Source: Alphaproteobacteria bacterium | Lineage (GTDB): Bacteria > Pseudomonadota > Alphaproteobacteria > JACAEB01 | Direction: 5' to 3' | Length of the DNA stretch: 55,881 nt | Assembly (NCBI GenBank): GCA_024236075.1 | Contig: JACKLE010000011.1 | Span: forward strand, 1-55,881 | In this document: positions 25,754 through 34,886 of the stretch, in pieces | Position numbering within the stretch: position 1 is the stretch's first letter | Layout of the letters: every line of letters begins with the position of its first letter | The notes under the pieces: model-generated | Databases searched by the model: none | Seen by the model: the letters and a program-made list of their open reading frames with translations, nothing else | Told to the model about the DNA's origin: nothing | Program-made: the position numbers and the translations under genes

Positions 25754-26707
25754 TCACCCCGCCGGCACGACATCGGCCGTGAAGGCGTCGAAAATCTCCC
25801 AGAAGCGGGCGCGCAGCGCGCGGCTCTCCTGGAGGATCTCGTGCTTGGCGCCTTCGACCGTCACAAGCTCTGCGTCCGGCAGGCCCTCGGCGACGCGCGC
25901 CTGGGCGGCATTGTCGACGAGCTCCTCGTTCCCGGCGCTGACGATGAGGACGGGCGTCTTGACGGCTGCGAGCCAGGCCGGGTCCTCGAAGCGCTCGGTC
26001 GCGCGGAACGCCGCGTCGACCCAGCCGAAGGTCGGCCCGCCGAGCGCGAGCTCGGGCTCCGCGCGAATGAGCGCCTTGGAGCGCTGGAAGCGGTCGCGGT
26101 CGTGCGTCACCACGTTCTTCTCGAAGGGCTCGACGATCGGATGGATGCGTCCCGAGCCCTGCGCGAACGCATCGGCGAGGCCCCATCGCGCGGCGAGCCG
26201 CGCGAGGCGGCGCGCGCGCTGCATCGGCATGTCGCCTGTCCGCAGGCCGAACATCGGCGAGCTGAATATCGCCGCGGCGATCCCGGCCTCCGGATGGTCG
26301 TGGAGAAAGGTGAGGCCGATGGCCCCACCCATCGAATGGGCGAGGATGACGTATGGCCCCTTGAGCGCCGGCCGCACGGCCTCGTCCATCACGTGCCGCA
26401 GGTCGCCCACATAGGTGCCGAAGTCGCGAATGTGGCCCTTCAGCGGATTCTTCAGCGCGCGTCCGGACTTGCCCTGCCCGCGCCAGTCGAGAGTCGCGAC
26501 GGCGAAGCGGCGCAGGCGCAGCTCGCTCACCGTCTCGAAATATTTCTCGATGTACTCCGTGCGCCCGTTGAGGAGCAGGACGGTGCCGCGCGCCTCCTCG
26601 CCCTCGCCCCACAGCGCGACGCGTAGCCGCGCTCCCTCGCCCGTGGCGACGGTAAGAAGGCGTCCTCCCTGAGGCACGGGATTTTCCCGCAGCCAGACGA
26701 ATGCCAT
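25754..26707 (-). CDS. alpha/beta hydrolase, lysophospholipase-like
   Basis: The protein (317 residues from ATG 26707) is an alpha/beta-hydrolase of the monoglyceride lipase/lysophospholipase L2 group (Hydrolase_4 type). It shows the oxyanion segment LLLNGRTEYIEKY, the DWRGQGKS strand-turn and the nucleophile elbow AHSMGGA. The catalytic Asp lies in VSAGNEELVD and the His in GAKHEIL. It should hydrolyse ester bonds of lipids or similar compounds; the substrate is unknown. In-frame ATGs at 26740 and 26767 would add up to 20 residues unlike the family. The gene is convergent with hisN. Confidence 0.83.
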   Translation of the reverse strand: MAFVWLRENPVPQGGRLLTVATGEGARLRVALWGEGEEARGTVLLLNGRTEYIEKYFETVSELRLRRFAVATLDWRGQGKSGRALKNPLKGHIRDFGTYVGDLRHVMDEAVRPALKGPYVILAHSMGGAIGLTFLHDHPEAGIAAAIFSSPMFGLRTGDMPMQRARRLARLAARWGLADAFAQGSGRIHPIVEPFEKNVVTHDRDRFQRSKALIRAEPELALGGPTFGWVDAAFRATERFEDPAWLAAVKTPVLIVSAGNEELVDNAAQARVAEGLPDAELVTVEGAKHEILQESRALRARFWEIFDAFTADVVPAG

Positions 26708-26904
26708 CGCCCGCTTCCCATTTTTCTCTGCGGCCGCCATCGCAGCCCAACCGGGGTGCGAGGTCAATCGCGACGGTGCAAATTGCGCCGGAACCGCCTA
26801 ACGGACCGCGGCGAATTTGCCTTGCATTGCACCTTCCCCGCTTTGCCCATCGCCCACCGAGAAGCTATTGGTTCGGTTCGCGTAGCCGCGCCGGGAGGGC
26901 CGTC

Positions 26905-28437
26905 ATGAGCTGGGAAAAGGAAGCCGGGGAGATCGCGCGGCGGCGCGCCGCAGCCCTTTCCCAGGGCGGGGCGGAGGCTGTGGCGGCCCAGCACCGCGCG
27001 GGCCGGCTCACGATCCGCGAGCGCATCGCCGGGCTTGCCGACGAGGGGTCTTTCCGCGAGTTCGGCCGCATCGCCGGCACGACCGAAGAGGACGGCGGAT
27101 TCTCGCCCGCGAACTATGTTGTCGGCTTTGCCGAGATCGGCGGGCGCCGCGTCGTCCTCGGCGGCGAGGACTTCACCCTCAAGGGAGGCTCCCCGAACCC
27201 GGCGGGCCTGCGGAAGAGCATCTTTTCGGAGGATATCGCGCTCGAGGCCAAGGTGCCGCTCGTGCGCTTTCTCGAAGGGGGCGGCGGCAGCGTGCGCGGC
27301 GCGTCGGGAAAAGGCTCGCAGGGCTCCGCGGTCAATCATCCGCACCGCTTTTCGTCGATCGCGCGCGTCCTCGCCGAGGTGCCGGTCGTCTCGGTCGCGG
27401 CCGGGGCGGTCGCGGGATTTCCGGCGGCCCGCCTCGTCGCCTCCCATTTCGCGCTGATGACACGCAAGGCCCAGGTCATGATCGCGGGACCCAAGATCGT
27501 CGCGCGCGCGGTCGGCAAGGAGCTCACCAAGGACGAGCTCGGCGGGCCCAATGTCCATGCGAGATCGGGCGTCGTCGATGCCGTCGTCGAGAACGAGGCC
27601 GAGGCCTTCGCCGCCGTTCGCCGCTTTCTTTCCTTTCTGCCGGGAAATGTCTGGGAGGCGCCGCCCGTTCTGCCTACAGACGATGCACCGGATCGGATGG
27701 AGGAAACGCTCCTTGCGGCCGTGCCGCGCGAGCGCCGCCGCGCCTACGATATGCGAGCGATCCTCGCGGCCGTGCTGGACAAGGGCTCGCTCTTCGAGAT
27801 GACCGCGAAGTTCGGCCGAGGGCAGATCACCGCGCTCGCCCGCCTCGCGGGCCGCCCCGTGGGCGTCGTCGCCAACGATTGCCGCTTCTATGCGGGCGCC
27901 ATGACGGCGGAGGGCGCGCAGAAATTCCGCCGCTTCGTCGATCTCTGCAACACCTTCCGCCTGCCCATCGTGAGCTTCGTCGACGAGCCGGGCTTCATGA
28001 TCGGACCGGAGTCGGAGGCCGCCGGAACCATCCGCCACGGCGCCGCCGCGATCGCCGCCGTCGTGCAGTCGCGCGTGCCCTGGGCCGCGGTGATGGTGCG
28101 CAAATCCTTCGGCGTCGCCGCGGCCGCCCATGTCGGCCCCGGCGCCTATGTCCTCTCCTGGCCCTCGGCGGAGTCGGGGCCCCTCCCGCTCGAGGGCGGG
28201 GTCGCCGTCGCCTTCGCCAAGGAGATCGCCGCGGCGCCCGACCCCGAGGCCAGGCGCCGCGAGCTCGAAGAGATGCTCGCCGCGCGCCAGTCGCCCTTTC
28301 CCGCGGCGGAGGGCTTCTCGGTTCACGACCTCATCGATCCGCGGGAGACGCGCCCGGCCCTCTGCGATTGGCTCGCGGGGCTCGGCCCGCGCCTCGCCCT
28401 GCTTGGCGGGCCGCATCTCGTTCCCATGCGCCCTTGA
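26905..28437 (+). CDS. acyl-CoA carboxylase carboxyltransferase (beta) subunit family protein
   Basis: The 510-residue protein has the two-part crotonase-like fold of biotin-dependent carboxyltransferases. The N-domain includes LADEGSFREFG, NYVVGFAEIGGRRVVLGGEDFTLKGGS in parts, and the oxyanion Gly stretch GGGGSVRGA. The C-domain includes FVDEPGFMIGPESE and the second oxyanion region AAAAHVGPGAY. It transfers CO2 from carboxybiotin to an acyl-CoA (propionyl-, acetyl- or methylcrotonyl-type). No biotin carboxylase subunit is nearby, so it either pairs with a subunit encoded elsewhere or decarboxylates. GGGAGG nine bases before ATG 26905 supports the start; the TGA overlaps a heat-shock-like -35 element for the next gene. 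Confidence 0.85.
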   Translation: MSWEKEAGEIARRRAAALSQGGAEAVAAQHRAGRLTIRERIAGLADEGSFREFGRIAGTTEEDGGFSPANYVVGFAEIGGRRVVLGGEDFTLKGGSPNPAGLRKSIFSEDIALEAKVPLVRFLEGGGGSVRGASGKGSQGSAVNHPHRFSSIARVLAEVPVVSVAAGAVAGFPAARLVASHFALMTRKAQVMIAGPKIVARAVGKELTKDELGGPNVHARSGVVDAVVENEAEAFAAVRRFLSFLPGNVWEAPPVLPTDDAPDRMEETLLAAVPRERRRAYDMRAILAAVLDKGSLFEMTAKFGRGQITALARLAGRPVGVVANDCRFYAGAMTAEGAQKFRRFVDLCNTFRLPIVSFVDEPGFMIGPESEAAGTIRHGAAAIAAVVQSRVPWAAVMVRKSFGVAAAAHVGPGAYVLSWPSAESGPLPLEGGVAVAFAKEIAAAPDPEARRRELEEMLAARQSPFPAAEGFSVHDLIDPRETRPALCDWLAGLGPRLALLGGPHLVPMRP

Positions 28438-28460
28438 AGCGACTTCACAGCCTTCCTACG
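28433..28460 (+). promoter_or_regulatory. sigma32-like heat-shock promoter candidate
   Basis: CTTGAA at 28433-28438, overlapping the stop of the carboxyltransferase gene, and CCTACG at 28455-28460 are separated by 16 bp. This resembles the alphaproteobacterial RpoH consensus (CTTGAA and CCTAT-like -10). The following gene encodes a small heat-shock protein, which fits. Confidence 0.45.
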
Positions 28461-28590
28461 TGAATTGTGCGGGCGCCACCGGTGTGGGCCCGTGAGCCGG
28501 AGGCGCGGAGCGCATGGCGTTCCGTCCGGCAGGGTCGAGGTGCGCGCCAGTCCGGCACCGAAGCCTTGAGGCCGGAATGCCGTCCGGGTC

Positions 28591-28623
28591 GTCACGTCAT
28601 CGCTTCGCAAAGGAGGATGTCTC
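28591..28623 (+). promoter_or_regulatory. ROSE-like RNA thermometer covering the hsp20 ribosome-binding site
   Basis: Just before the hsp20 start the mRNA reads UCGCU (28600-28604), a short loop and AGGA (28611-28614). UCGCU is the UYGCU anti-Shine-Dalgarno signature of ROSE elements. It can pair with AGGA leaving the middle G bulged, with CAUC/GAUG pairs extending the stem. Melting at high temperature would free the site. The leader from the presumed heat-shock promoter is about 157 nt with further GC-rich hairpins, as in ROSE leaders. Confidence 0.6.
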
Positions 28624-29085
28624 ATGCGAACCCTAGATCTGAGCCCGCTTTACCGTTCGACGGTCGGCTTCGACCGCCTGTTCGACCTTCTCGACGGCGC
28701 CGCCAAGGTCGAGAGCGGCGGGTATCCCCCCTACAATATCGAGCACACCTCGGAGAACGCCTACCGCGTGACCATGGCGGTCGCCGGCTTCGCCCCCGAG
28801 GATCTGAACGTCGAGGTACGCGACAACACGCTGATCGTCTCCGGCCAGCGCCCGGACGCCAGCGGCTCCGAGACGACCTATCTCCATCGCGGCATCGCCA
28901 CGCGCGGCTTCGAGCGGCGCTTCGAGCTCGCCGATCACGTGCGCATCCAGGGCGCCAGCCTGAGGAACGGCCTTCTCGACATCGATCTCGTGCGCGAGAT
29001 CCCGGAGGAGAAGAAGCCGCGCCGCATCGAGATCGCGGTCGGAGCCCCCGACGGCCAGGCCGCCCTCAAGAGCGCCGCGGCCTGA
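28624..29085 (+). CDS. small heat-shock protein, Hsp20/IbpA class
   Basis: The 153-residue protein is an alpha-crystallin-type small heat-shock chaperone of the IbpA-like class. Its N-terminus LDLSPLYRSTVGFDRLFDLLD is characteristic, the alpha-crystallin domain spans about residues 35-125 (PYNIEHTSENAYRVTMAVAG, then EVRDNTLIVSGQR, GIATRGFERRFELADHV), and an I-x-I-like tail motif (RRIEIA) follows. It should form large oligomers that hold unfolding proteins for refolding. AGGAGG precedes the ATG and lies inside a predicted ROSE-like hairpin, so translation is probably temperature-controlled. A second Hsp20 gene follows 92 bp later. Confidence 0.94.
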   Translation: MRTLDLSPLYRSTVGFDRLFDLLDGAAKVESGGYPPYNIEHTSENAYRVTMAVAGFAPEDLNVEVRDNTLIVSGQRPDASGSETTYLHRGIATRGFERRFELADHVRIQGASLRNGLLDIDLVREIPEEKKPRRIEIAVGAPDGQAALKSAAA

Positions 29086-29177
29086 CCGCCGCAGGCCCCG
29101 CGGGGCTCGTTCCCCGGCCTCGCGGGGCGCTGCCGGCAAGGCGGGACAGCCACCCCCATCGACGAATGAGGTTTCCC

Positions 29178-29657
29178 ATGAGATCGCTGCTACCCCAGGT
29201 CTGGGGCCGTTCCACCCCGCGCACGGCCGCGGATTGGGACCCCTTCGCGTCGCTCCATCGCGAGCTCGACCGTCTTCTCGACGACTTCGCGCGGCCCGTC
29301 ACGGGCGCGCGCGCCGGCGGCACGTTCAGCCCGCGCATCAATGTCGCCGAGACCGAGACGAGCTTCGAGGTGGAAGCCGAGCTGCCCGGACTCGACGAGA
29401 AGGACATCGACGTCTCGCTGAGCGACAACGTGCTCACCATCCGCGGCGAGACGAAGAGCGAGCAGGAGGACAAGCGCAAGGACTATCACGTGGTCGAGCG
29501 CAGCTACGGCAGCTTCGCCCGCTCGCTCGCCCTGCCCTTCCCGGCCGATCCGGACGCCGTGAAGGCGGAGTTCGCGAAGGGCGTCCTGCGCGTGACGGTC
29601 GGCAAGCCCAAATCCGTCCGCGAGCGCAGCCGGAAGATCGAGATCGCCTCTCGCTAG
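29178..29657 (+). CDS. small heat-shock protein, second Hsp20 (class different from the upstream one)
   Basis: The 159-residue Hsp20 has a central alpha-crystallin domain (about residues 48-150) with FSPRINVAETETSFEVEAEL, LSDNVLTIRGET, and the conserved RSYGSFARSLALP. A C-terminal I-x-I motif (IEIASR) ends the protein. It resembles HspA/Hsp16.5-like class members rather than IbpA, so the two adjacent genes are not recent duplicates. GAGG six bases upstream supports ATG 29178; an in-frame ATG at 29166 lacks a ribosome-binding site. No ROSE-like structure was seen before this gene, which may be co-transcribed with the first. Confidence 0.92.
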   Translation: MRSLLPQVWGRSTPRTAADWDPFASLHRELDRLLDDFARPVTGARAGGTFSPRINVAETETSFEVEAELPGLDEKDIDVSLSDNVLTIRGETKSEQEDKRKDYHVVERSYGSFARSLALPFPADPDAVKAEFAKGVLRVTVGKPKSVRERSRKIEIASR

Positions 29658-29675
29658 CCGGCGGGAGGTAGGTCG

Positions 29676-29702
29676 GGGGCGCGGCGAAGCGAGCCGCGCC
29701 CC
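29676..29702. terminator. hairpin after hsp20 genes, possible terminator
   Basis: A perfect 10-bp GC stem (GGGGCGCGGC at 29676-29685 and GCCGCGCCCC at 29693-29702) with a 7-nt loop lies 19 bp after the second hsp20 stop. There is no following T tract, so it may be a weak or Rho-assisted terminator or an mRNA stabiliser. Confidence 0.35.
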
Positions 29703-29867
29703 TCGTGCCGGCTCCAACTTAGTGAACAGATTGTTCGTCACTTTGGGCGATGATCGATCCGAAGGGCCGGCCGCGACGACCGCGAGGCTGGCCCTTCGCG
29801 CCAAGAGGCGCTAGAACCCTAGCGGGGCCAGGGGCGTGCATCCGCACGCGGGGACGATCGAGCGCTC

Positions 29868-30878
29868 ATGCGTATTAAAGGCTTCAGGGACCTCTTCAAG
29901 CCATCGCTTCTCGGCATGCCGGGAGCCAAGGGCGCGACGTTCGATCCGACCGTTCCGCCGAAGGTGCTGCGCAAGCGCTACGAGAAGCTCGGCCGGCCGA
30001 GCGCGCGCACGCTATCGCCCGACGTCACGACCTCGCCCATCCACGCCGGCAACGTGACCGCCGAGTGGGTGCAGACGGCGACGAGCCGCACGCACCGCGT
30101 GGTGCTCTACCTCCACGGCGGGGGCTATATCCTCGGCTCGCCGGCGACGCATCGCCAGCTCGTCTCGCGCATCTGCCTCGCCTCCGGCGCGCGCGGGCTG
30201 CTGCTCGACTACCGTCTCGCGCCCGAGCATCCATTCCCGGCTGCCGTTCAGGACACGCTCGAGGCCTTCCGCTGGCTTCTCGGCACCGGCATCCATCCGC
30301 AGGGCATCGCGTTCGCGGGCGACTCCTCGGGCGCGGGGCTCGCGCTCGGGGCCGTGATGGCGCTCAGGGACGAGAAGCTGCCGCTGCCCTCGGCGGTCGT
30401 GCTCATCTCGCCCTGGGTGGATCTCAGCCTTTCAGGCTGGTCGCTCCTTCTCAACGCCAAGACCGATCCGATCCTCTCGCTCGAGATGCTGGCGCTCTGC
30501 GCCCGCCACTATCTCAACGGCGAGAACCCGACGAACCCGCTCGCCTCGCCCCTCTACGGCGATTTCCGCGGCCTGCCCCCGATGCTCATCCATGTCGGCA
30601 ACCAGGAGATCCTGAAGGACGACGCCAAGCGCCTCGCGCATCGCGCCGACCAGGCCGGCGTCGACGTCTCGATCGAGGTCTGGGACCAGGCGCTGCACGC
30701 CTTCCATTTCTATCAGGACATTCCCGAGAGCCAGGGCGCGATCGACCGCATCGGCTCGTTCATCCGGGCACGGACGGCCGCCGATCCGGTGCCCCTCAGC
30801 GCCGCGCGCAACCTCCTCAAGCGCGACGCCCCGCGCGTCGAGCCCGAGCCCACGTCGTCGCCAAGCGGCGAATCCTGA
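29868..30878 (+). CDS. alpha/beta hydrolase fold-3 esterase (hormone-sensitive-lipase family)
   Basis: The 336-residue enzyme has the HSL-family oxyanion motif HGGG (residues 83-86). The nucleophile motif GDSSG has Ser153, and DYRLAPEHPFPAA is the usual family segment. The catalytic Asp lies in the NQEILKDD loop and the His in LHAFHFY. It should hydrolyse short-chain acyl esters, in the cytoplasm since no signal peptide is visible. A conserved DxS segment (PWVDLSLSGW) is also present. The C-terminal about 40 residues are low-complexity. It ends seven bases from the stop of the convergent pentapeptide-repeat gene. Confidence 0.88.
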   Translation: MRIKGFRDLFKPSLLGMPGAKGATFDPTVPPKVLRKRYEKLGRPSARTLSPDVTTSPIHAGNVTAEWVQTATSRTHRVVLYLHGGGYILGSPATHRQLVSRICLASGARGLLLDYRLAPEHPFPAAVQDTLEAFRWLLGTGIHPQGIAFAGDSSGAGLALGAVMALRDEKLPLPSAVVLISPWVDLSLSGWSLLLNAKTDPILSLEMLALCARHYLNGENPTNPLASPLYGDFRGLPPMLIHVGNQEILKDDAKRLAHRADQAGVDVSIEVWDQALHAFHFYQDIPESQGAIDRIGSFIRARTAADPVPLSAARNLLKRDAPRVEPEPTSSPSGES

Positions 30879-30885
30879 TCCTTTT

Positions 30886-32205
30886 TCAGGCCTTGAGCAG
30901 CTTCACGCCGAGCGCGCCTTCGAAGCGCGACTGGCGGAACGCCGAATGGGCGATCTGCGCGCCCGTGAGCGTCGCGTCACGGAAATCCGTGCCCTTGAGC
31001 GACGCGCCGACGAAGTTCGAATAGGAGAGGTCCGCGCTCGTCAGCGCGGCATGGTCGAGGCTCGCGCCGCGGAAGTCGGCGTAGCGCGCGACCAGCTCGG
31101 CGCAATTGGCCGGCAGCAGGCGGTCGTTCGCGATGAGGAGCGCGCCGAGATTGGCGTCCCGTAGATCGGCGTTCGAGAGCTTGGCGCCGAAGAGATTGGC
31201 GCCGCGCAGATCGGCGCCGCAGAGCTTGGTGCCCCTGAGATCGGCGCCCGCGAGCTGGGCGCCCTGCAGCTTCACCGCCGTCATATCGAGCCCGTAGAAG
31301 ACGGCCCGGTTCGCGGCGAGCGCAGTCAGGCGCATATGCGCGAGGCTCCGCGCCGCCCTGACATCGGCGCGCGCGAGCATGGCCGGGCGGCCTTCGCGCC
31401 CGTCCGTGTCCACCCAGAGCTGATGACGCTCGACGATCTCGGAGAACGGGTCGGCCAGGTCCTCGAGAGCCTGCCCCTGGGGACGGTCGGTGAGCGCGCC
31501 GGCCATGTCGGCGCCGTCGGTGACAGCCATCTCCATCCGTGTGCCGATGAGCACGGCGCTGGCGAAGTTTGCGCCCGAGAGGTTCGCGCCCGAAAGATCG
31601 GCGCCCTCCAGGATCGCGCCCGAGAAATTCGCCTGGCGCAGATTGGCGCGCACGAGCCGCGCGCCGCGCAGGATGGCATCGGAGAAATCGGCCTGCAGCG
31701 CCATGACGCCCGTCATGCGCGCGCGCTCCAGATTGGCGTTGGTGAGAAGCGCCGCCGGCATCTCGCTGGGGCCGAGATCGTGGCGCAGAAAGCGGAGGTT
31801 CCCGCCATGATCCTTTTCCGCGATCAGCCCTTCGCGCAGATCGCACTCGAAGAGGTCGGCCCCCTCGAGGCGCGCCCCGCGCAGGCAGCTGCCGCGCAGG
31901 TCCGCGCGCCGCAGGCTCGCGCGGGAAAGCTCGGTGCGCCGCAGATCGCAACCGAACAGAATTGCGTTGTCGAGGCAGGTCTCGGTGAGATCGGCGTCGG
32001 CGATGACGGCGCCCGTGAAGTCCGCGTCGCTGAGATTGCGGCCCGACAGGTTGAGCCCGGTGAGGTCGGTGAAGGCCAGCACCGCGCGCGCGCCGCCCAG
32101 ACGTCCCGAGAACAGCATCTCGTGACGCGAGACGATGGCGTCCAGCTGCATCTGCGAGATGCGGGCGTAGCTGATCTTGGAGCGTGGCGCGCCGAAGGAC
32201 GACAT
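30886..32205 (-). CDS. pentapeptide-repeat protein
   Basis: The 439-residue protein is dominated by A(D/N)LxX pentapeptide repeats in three runs: about residues 48-125, 158-225 and 300-425 (for example SGRNLSDADF, LAGADLRGTKLCGADL). These form right-handed quadrilateral beta-helices. Between the last two lies a non-repeat insert (about 230-300) with DPFSEIVERHQLWVDTDGREG. The short N-terminus is MSSFGAPRSKISYARI. Pentapeptide proteins can mimic DNA or act as scaffolds; no specific function can be assigned. An in-frame ATG at 32271 would extend the protein by 22 residues; ATG 32205 is preferred because the sequence from there is typical of alphaproteobacterial relatives. Confidence 0.87.
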   Translation of the reverse strand: MSSFGAPRSKISYARISQMQLDAIVSRHEMLFSGRLGGARAVLAFTDLTGLNLSGRNLSDADFTGAVIADADLTETCLDNAILFGCDLRRTELSRASLRRADLRGSCLRGARLEGADLFECDLREGLIAEKDHGGNLRFLRHDLGPSEMPAALLTNANLERARMTGVMALQADFSDAILRGARLVRANLRQANFSGAILEGADLSGANLSGANFASAVLIGTRMEMAVTDGADMAGALTDRPQGQALEDLADPFSEIVERHQLWVDTDGREGRPAMLARADVRAARSLAHMRLTALAANRAVFYGLDMTAVKLQGAQLAGADLRGTKLCGADLRGANLFGAKLSNADLRDANLGALLIANDRLLPANCAELVARYADFRGASLDHAALTSADLSYSNFVGASLKGTDFRDATLTGAQIAHSAFRQSRFEGALGVKLLKA

Positions 32206-32381
32206 CGAAGACCCGATCGGGGGACGGTAGTACGCGACGTCGAGCCTAGGCGGCAGGGCTGAAGGTCTCATTAACGCAGTCGCGCGCGGCGGCGGAGCAC
32301 GAAGCGCGGCGACCGTTAACGATTATTTTTTCCTATTCGGGGAATGGTGGACAGGCCCCGCACCTACCGCCGGTCGCCGAG

Positions 32382-34886
32382 ATGCCGCCAGACGATCTTC
32401 TTGCTTCGCCGTCCCCGGAAGGCTCGCCGACGGAGCGCTCCGCCGGCCGGCCCGGCCCAAGCTGGGGCCTAAGGTCGGCGCGGCTGTGGTGGCAGATCCC
32501 GGCCTGCGTGTTCATCGCCCTAGCGGCCCTTGCCGTCGTCCATCTCGTGGCCGGGCGCCATCTGGCCGAGCGCCAGCTAGTCGAGAACACGCGCCGCGGG
32601 GCCGAGCGCATGATCGACGAGGTGTTCGCCGCGACCAGCAGGCTGCCGCCCGGCGAGCGGAAGGAGGAATTCTCCCGTGCGCTGACGACGCTCGACAGGG
32701 ACTACAACGTCCTCAGCGTCGGAACGCTCAACGCCGACAGCAAGCCGGTCGGCTATGCCGGAATAGAATCGAAGCAATTCGCGTGGGACGACCATCCCGG
32801 TCTCGCCGATCTGATCGAATGCGCGACCGGAACGGACAGGACACTGAGCACCTTCCTGCCGCGAGCGACGCCGCCGCGTGTCCTGCTGGTGCGCGCCGTG
32901 CCGCCCGCCGGTCCGGACGAGTCGTCGCCCGGAGTCGCCTTCGTCGAGCTCAATCTGTCGAGCGCCCTCGCCGCGATCCGGGATTCGACCGAGCAGCTCG
33001 GTGGCACGGTCGCCTTCCTCGTGATGATCACGGGCTTCGCGCTCACCATCGTCCTTTGGCAGCAGGTCCTGAGGCCCCTTCAGCGCCTCACCATGGCGCT
33101 GAACGGCGCGATGTCGGACGGCGGAGCGCTTGTCCTTCCTCGGGGCTTGCCGAACAACGAGATCGGAAGCCTCGCGCGCGCCTTCGCAGATTCCCTCGAG
33201 CGGGTTGCCGAGCACGAGAGCGAGATTCGCCGGCTGGCGCTCGTCGCGAGCCGCACGCATTCGGGTGTCGTGCTCGCCGACGCCGCCTTCAACGTGGAGT
33301 GGGTGAACGAGGGCTTCGTGAGCCAGACCGGCTACACGCTCGACGAGGTCAAGGGCAAGCCCCTCGTCAATCTCCTGCGAGGACCCAACACGGATCCCGT
33401 GGCGGTGGCGCAGCTCCGCCGGCACATGGCGGCCGGACAGGGCTGCGACACCGAGATCCTGCAATATGCGAAGGACGGACGAGAGCTCTGGGTGCTCCTC
33501 GAGGTTCGTCCCGCCTACGACGCCAAGGGCGAGATCGCCAATTTCGTCGCGATCGGCACGGACATCACGGACCGCAAGCGCACCGAGGCGGCCCTGCGCG
33601 AGAGCCGCGCCAAGCTCGAGGAGAACGTCCAGGAGCTGAAGGCCCGCAAGGCCGACCTCGAGGAGCAGCAGGCGCGCCTCGAGCGCCTCGCGCGCGACCT
33701 CGAAGAGGCCAAGAACGCCGCAGAGGCCGCGAGCCGCACGAAGTCGGAATTTCTCGCGACGATGAGCCACGAGATCCGCACACCGATGAACGGCGTGCTG
33801 GGCGTCGCCGAGCTGCTCCTCAGGACCGAGCTCGACGAGAGGCAGACGGACTACGTCAACACGATGCGCGACTCCGGCGAAGCGCTGCTGACGCTCCTCA
33901 ACGACATTCTCGACCTCTCCAAGCTCGAGGCGGGCAAGCTGACGCTCGAGCGCATTCCGTTCTGCATTTCCGACGTCCTCGCGACGGTGACGGCCCTCAT
34001 GGAGCTGCGGGCGCGCGACAAGGGACTAGCCCTCCTGATCGACAGGGATGAGGGCATTGCCGACCACGTGATCGGCGACCCGAGCCGCCTGCGCCAGATC
34101 CTGTTCAATCTGCTCGGCAATGCCATCAAGTTCACGGACGCGGGCTCCGTCAGCGTCCATGTCCGCCGCTCGCCCTCGATCGGCAAGCCGGGCGCCCTGC
34201 GCTTCGAGGTGCGCGACACGGGGGTCGGCATCCCGGAGAGCGCGCGAAAGCACCTGTTCGAGCGCTTCGTGCAGGCCGACAGCTCCACCTCGCGCACCTT
34301 CGGCGGCACGGGCCTCGGCCTCGCGATCTGCCGTCAGCTCACGGAGCTCATGGACGGCACCATCGGCTTCGAGAGCCAGGTCGGGCGGGGCACGGTGTTC
34401 CATGTCGATCTCGTGCTCGATCCCGCGGAGGAGGGCGAACAGCAGGCCGACGATTCCGCCGGGCCTGAGGGCGACACGCAGCGCTCGCTCGACATCCTCG
34501 TCGCCGAAGACCATCCCGTGAACCAGCGTCTGCTCCTGGCCGTGCTCGGCACGCTGGGCCACCGCGTCACGCTGGCGACCACCGGCATCGAGGCGGTGCG
34601 GTCGGCCAGGGCGGGTGCCTACGACCTCATCCTCATGGATGTGCAGATGCCGGAGATGGACGGGGTGATGGCGACGAAGATCATCCGCAGCCTCGAAGGG
34701 CCCGTCTCGCGCATTCCGATCGTGGCGCTCACGGCGCATGCCATGGAAGGCCGCCGCGAGGCCTATCTCGCCGCCGGCATGACGGACTACGTCTCGAAGC
34801 CGATCAAGATGAGCGAGCTCGCACGCGTGCTGCAGTCCGTGGCCGACGGAGAAGGCTCCGGCGAGGCGATGGCGGCGACCGCCTAG
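32382..34886 (+). CDS. hybrid sensor histidine kinase/response regulator with PAS domain
   Basis: This 834-residue inner-membrane protein has membrane segments at about residues 35-55 and 212-232 enclosing a periplasmic sensor, then a HAMP-like region (about 232-285). A PAS domain follows (about 290-405) and a coiled coil (about 405-450). The kinase core has His463 in MSHEIRTPMNG, N-box LFNLLGNAIKF, and G boxes DTGVGI and GTGLGLAI. The C-terminal receiver (about 705-820) carries Asp753 in LILMDVQMPEMDG and the KP pair in YVSKPIKM. It likely feeds a phosphotransfer protein encoded elsewhere. Its TAG stop overlaps the stop codon of the convergent aminotransferase gene. Confidence 0.92.
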   Translation: MPPDDLLASPSPEGSPTERSAGRPGPSWGLRSARLWWQIPACVFIALAALAVVHLVAGRHLAERQLVENTRRGAERMIDEVFAATSRLPPGERKEEFSRALTTLDRDYNVLSVGTLNADSKPVGYAGIESKQFAWDDHPGLADLIECATGTDRTLSTFLPRATPPRVLLVRAVPPAGPDESSPGVAFVELNLSSALAAIRDSTEQLGGTVAFLVMITGFALTIVLWQQVLRPLQRLTMALNGAMSDGGALVLPRGLPNNEIGSLARAFADSLERVAEHESEIRRLALVASRTHSGVVLADAAFNVEWVNEGFVSQTGYTLDEVKGKPLVNLLRGPNTDPVAVAQLRRHMAAGQGCDTEILQYAKDGRELWVLLEVRPAYDAKGEIANFVAIGTDITDRKRTEAALRESRAKLEENVQELKARKADLEEQQARLERLARDLEEAKNAAEAASRTKSEFLATMSHEIRTPMNGVLGVAELLLRTELDERQTDYVNTMRDSGEALLTLLNDILDLSKLEAGKLTLERIPFCISDVLATVTALMELRARDKGLALLIDRDEGIADHVIGDPSRLRQILFNLLGNAIKFTDAGSVSVHVRRSPSIGKPGALRFEVRDTGVGIPESARKHLFERFVQADSSTSRTFGGTGLGLAICRQLTELMDGTIGFESQVGRGTVFHVDLVLDPAEEGEQQADDSAGPEGDTQRSLDILVAEDHPVNQRLLLAVLGTLGHRVTLATTGIEAVRSARAGAYDLILMDVQMPEMDGVMATKIIRSLEGPVSRIPIVALTAHAMEGRREAYLAAGMTDYVSKPIKMSELARVLQSVADGEGSGEAMAATA

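Noticed and set aside
26768..26904. TTGC-rich half sites before the carboxyltransferase gene, reminiscent of propionyl-CoA regulator sites
   Set aside because: Only loose matches to a TTTGCAAA-type motif with irregular spacing; not strong enough to report as an operator.
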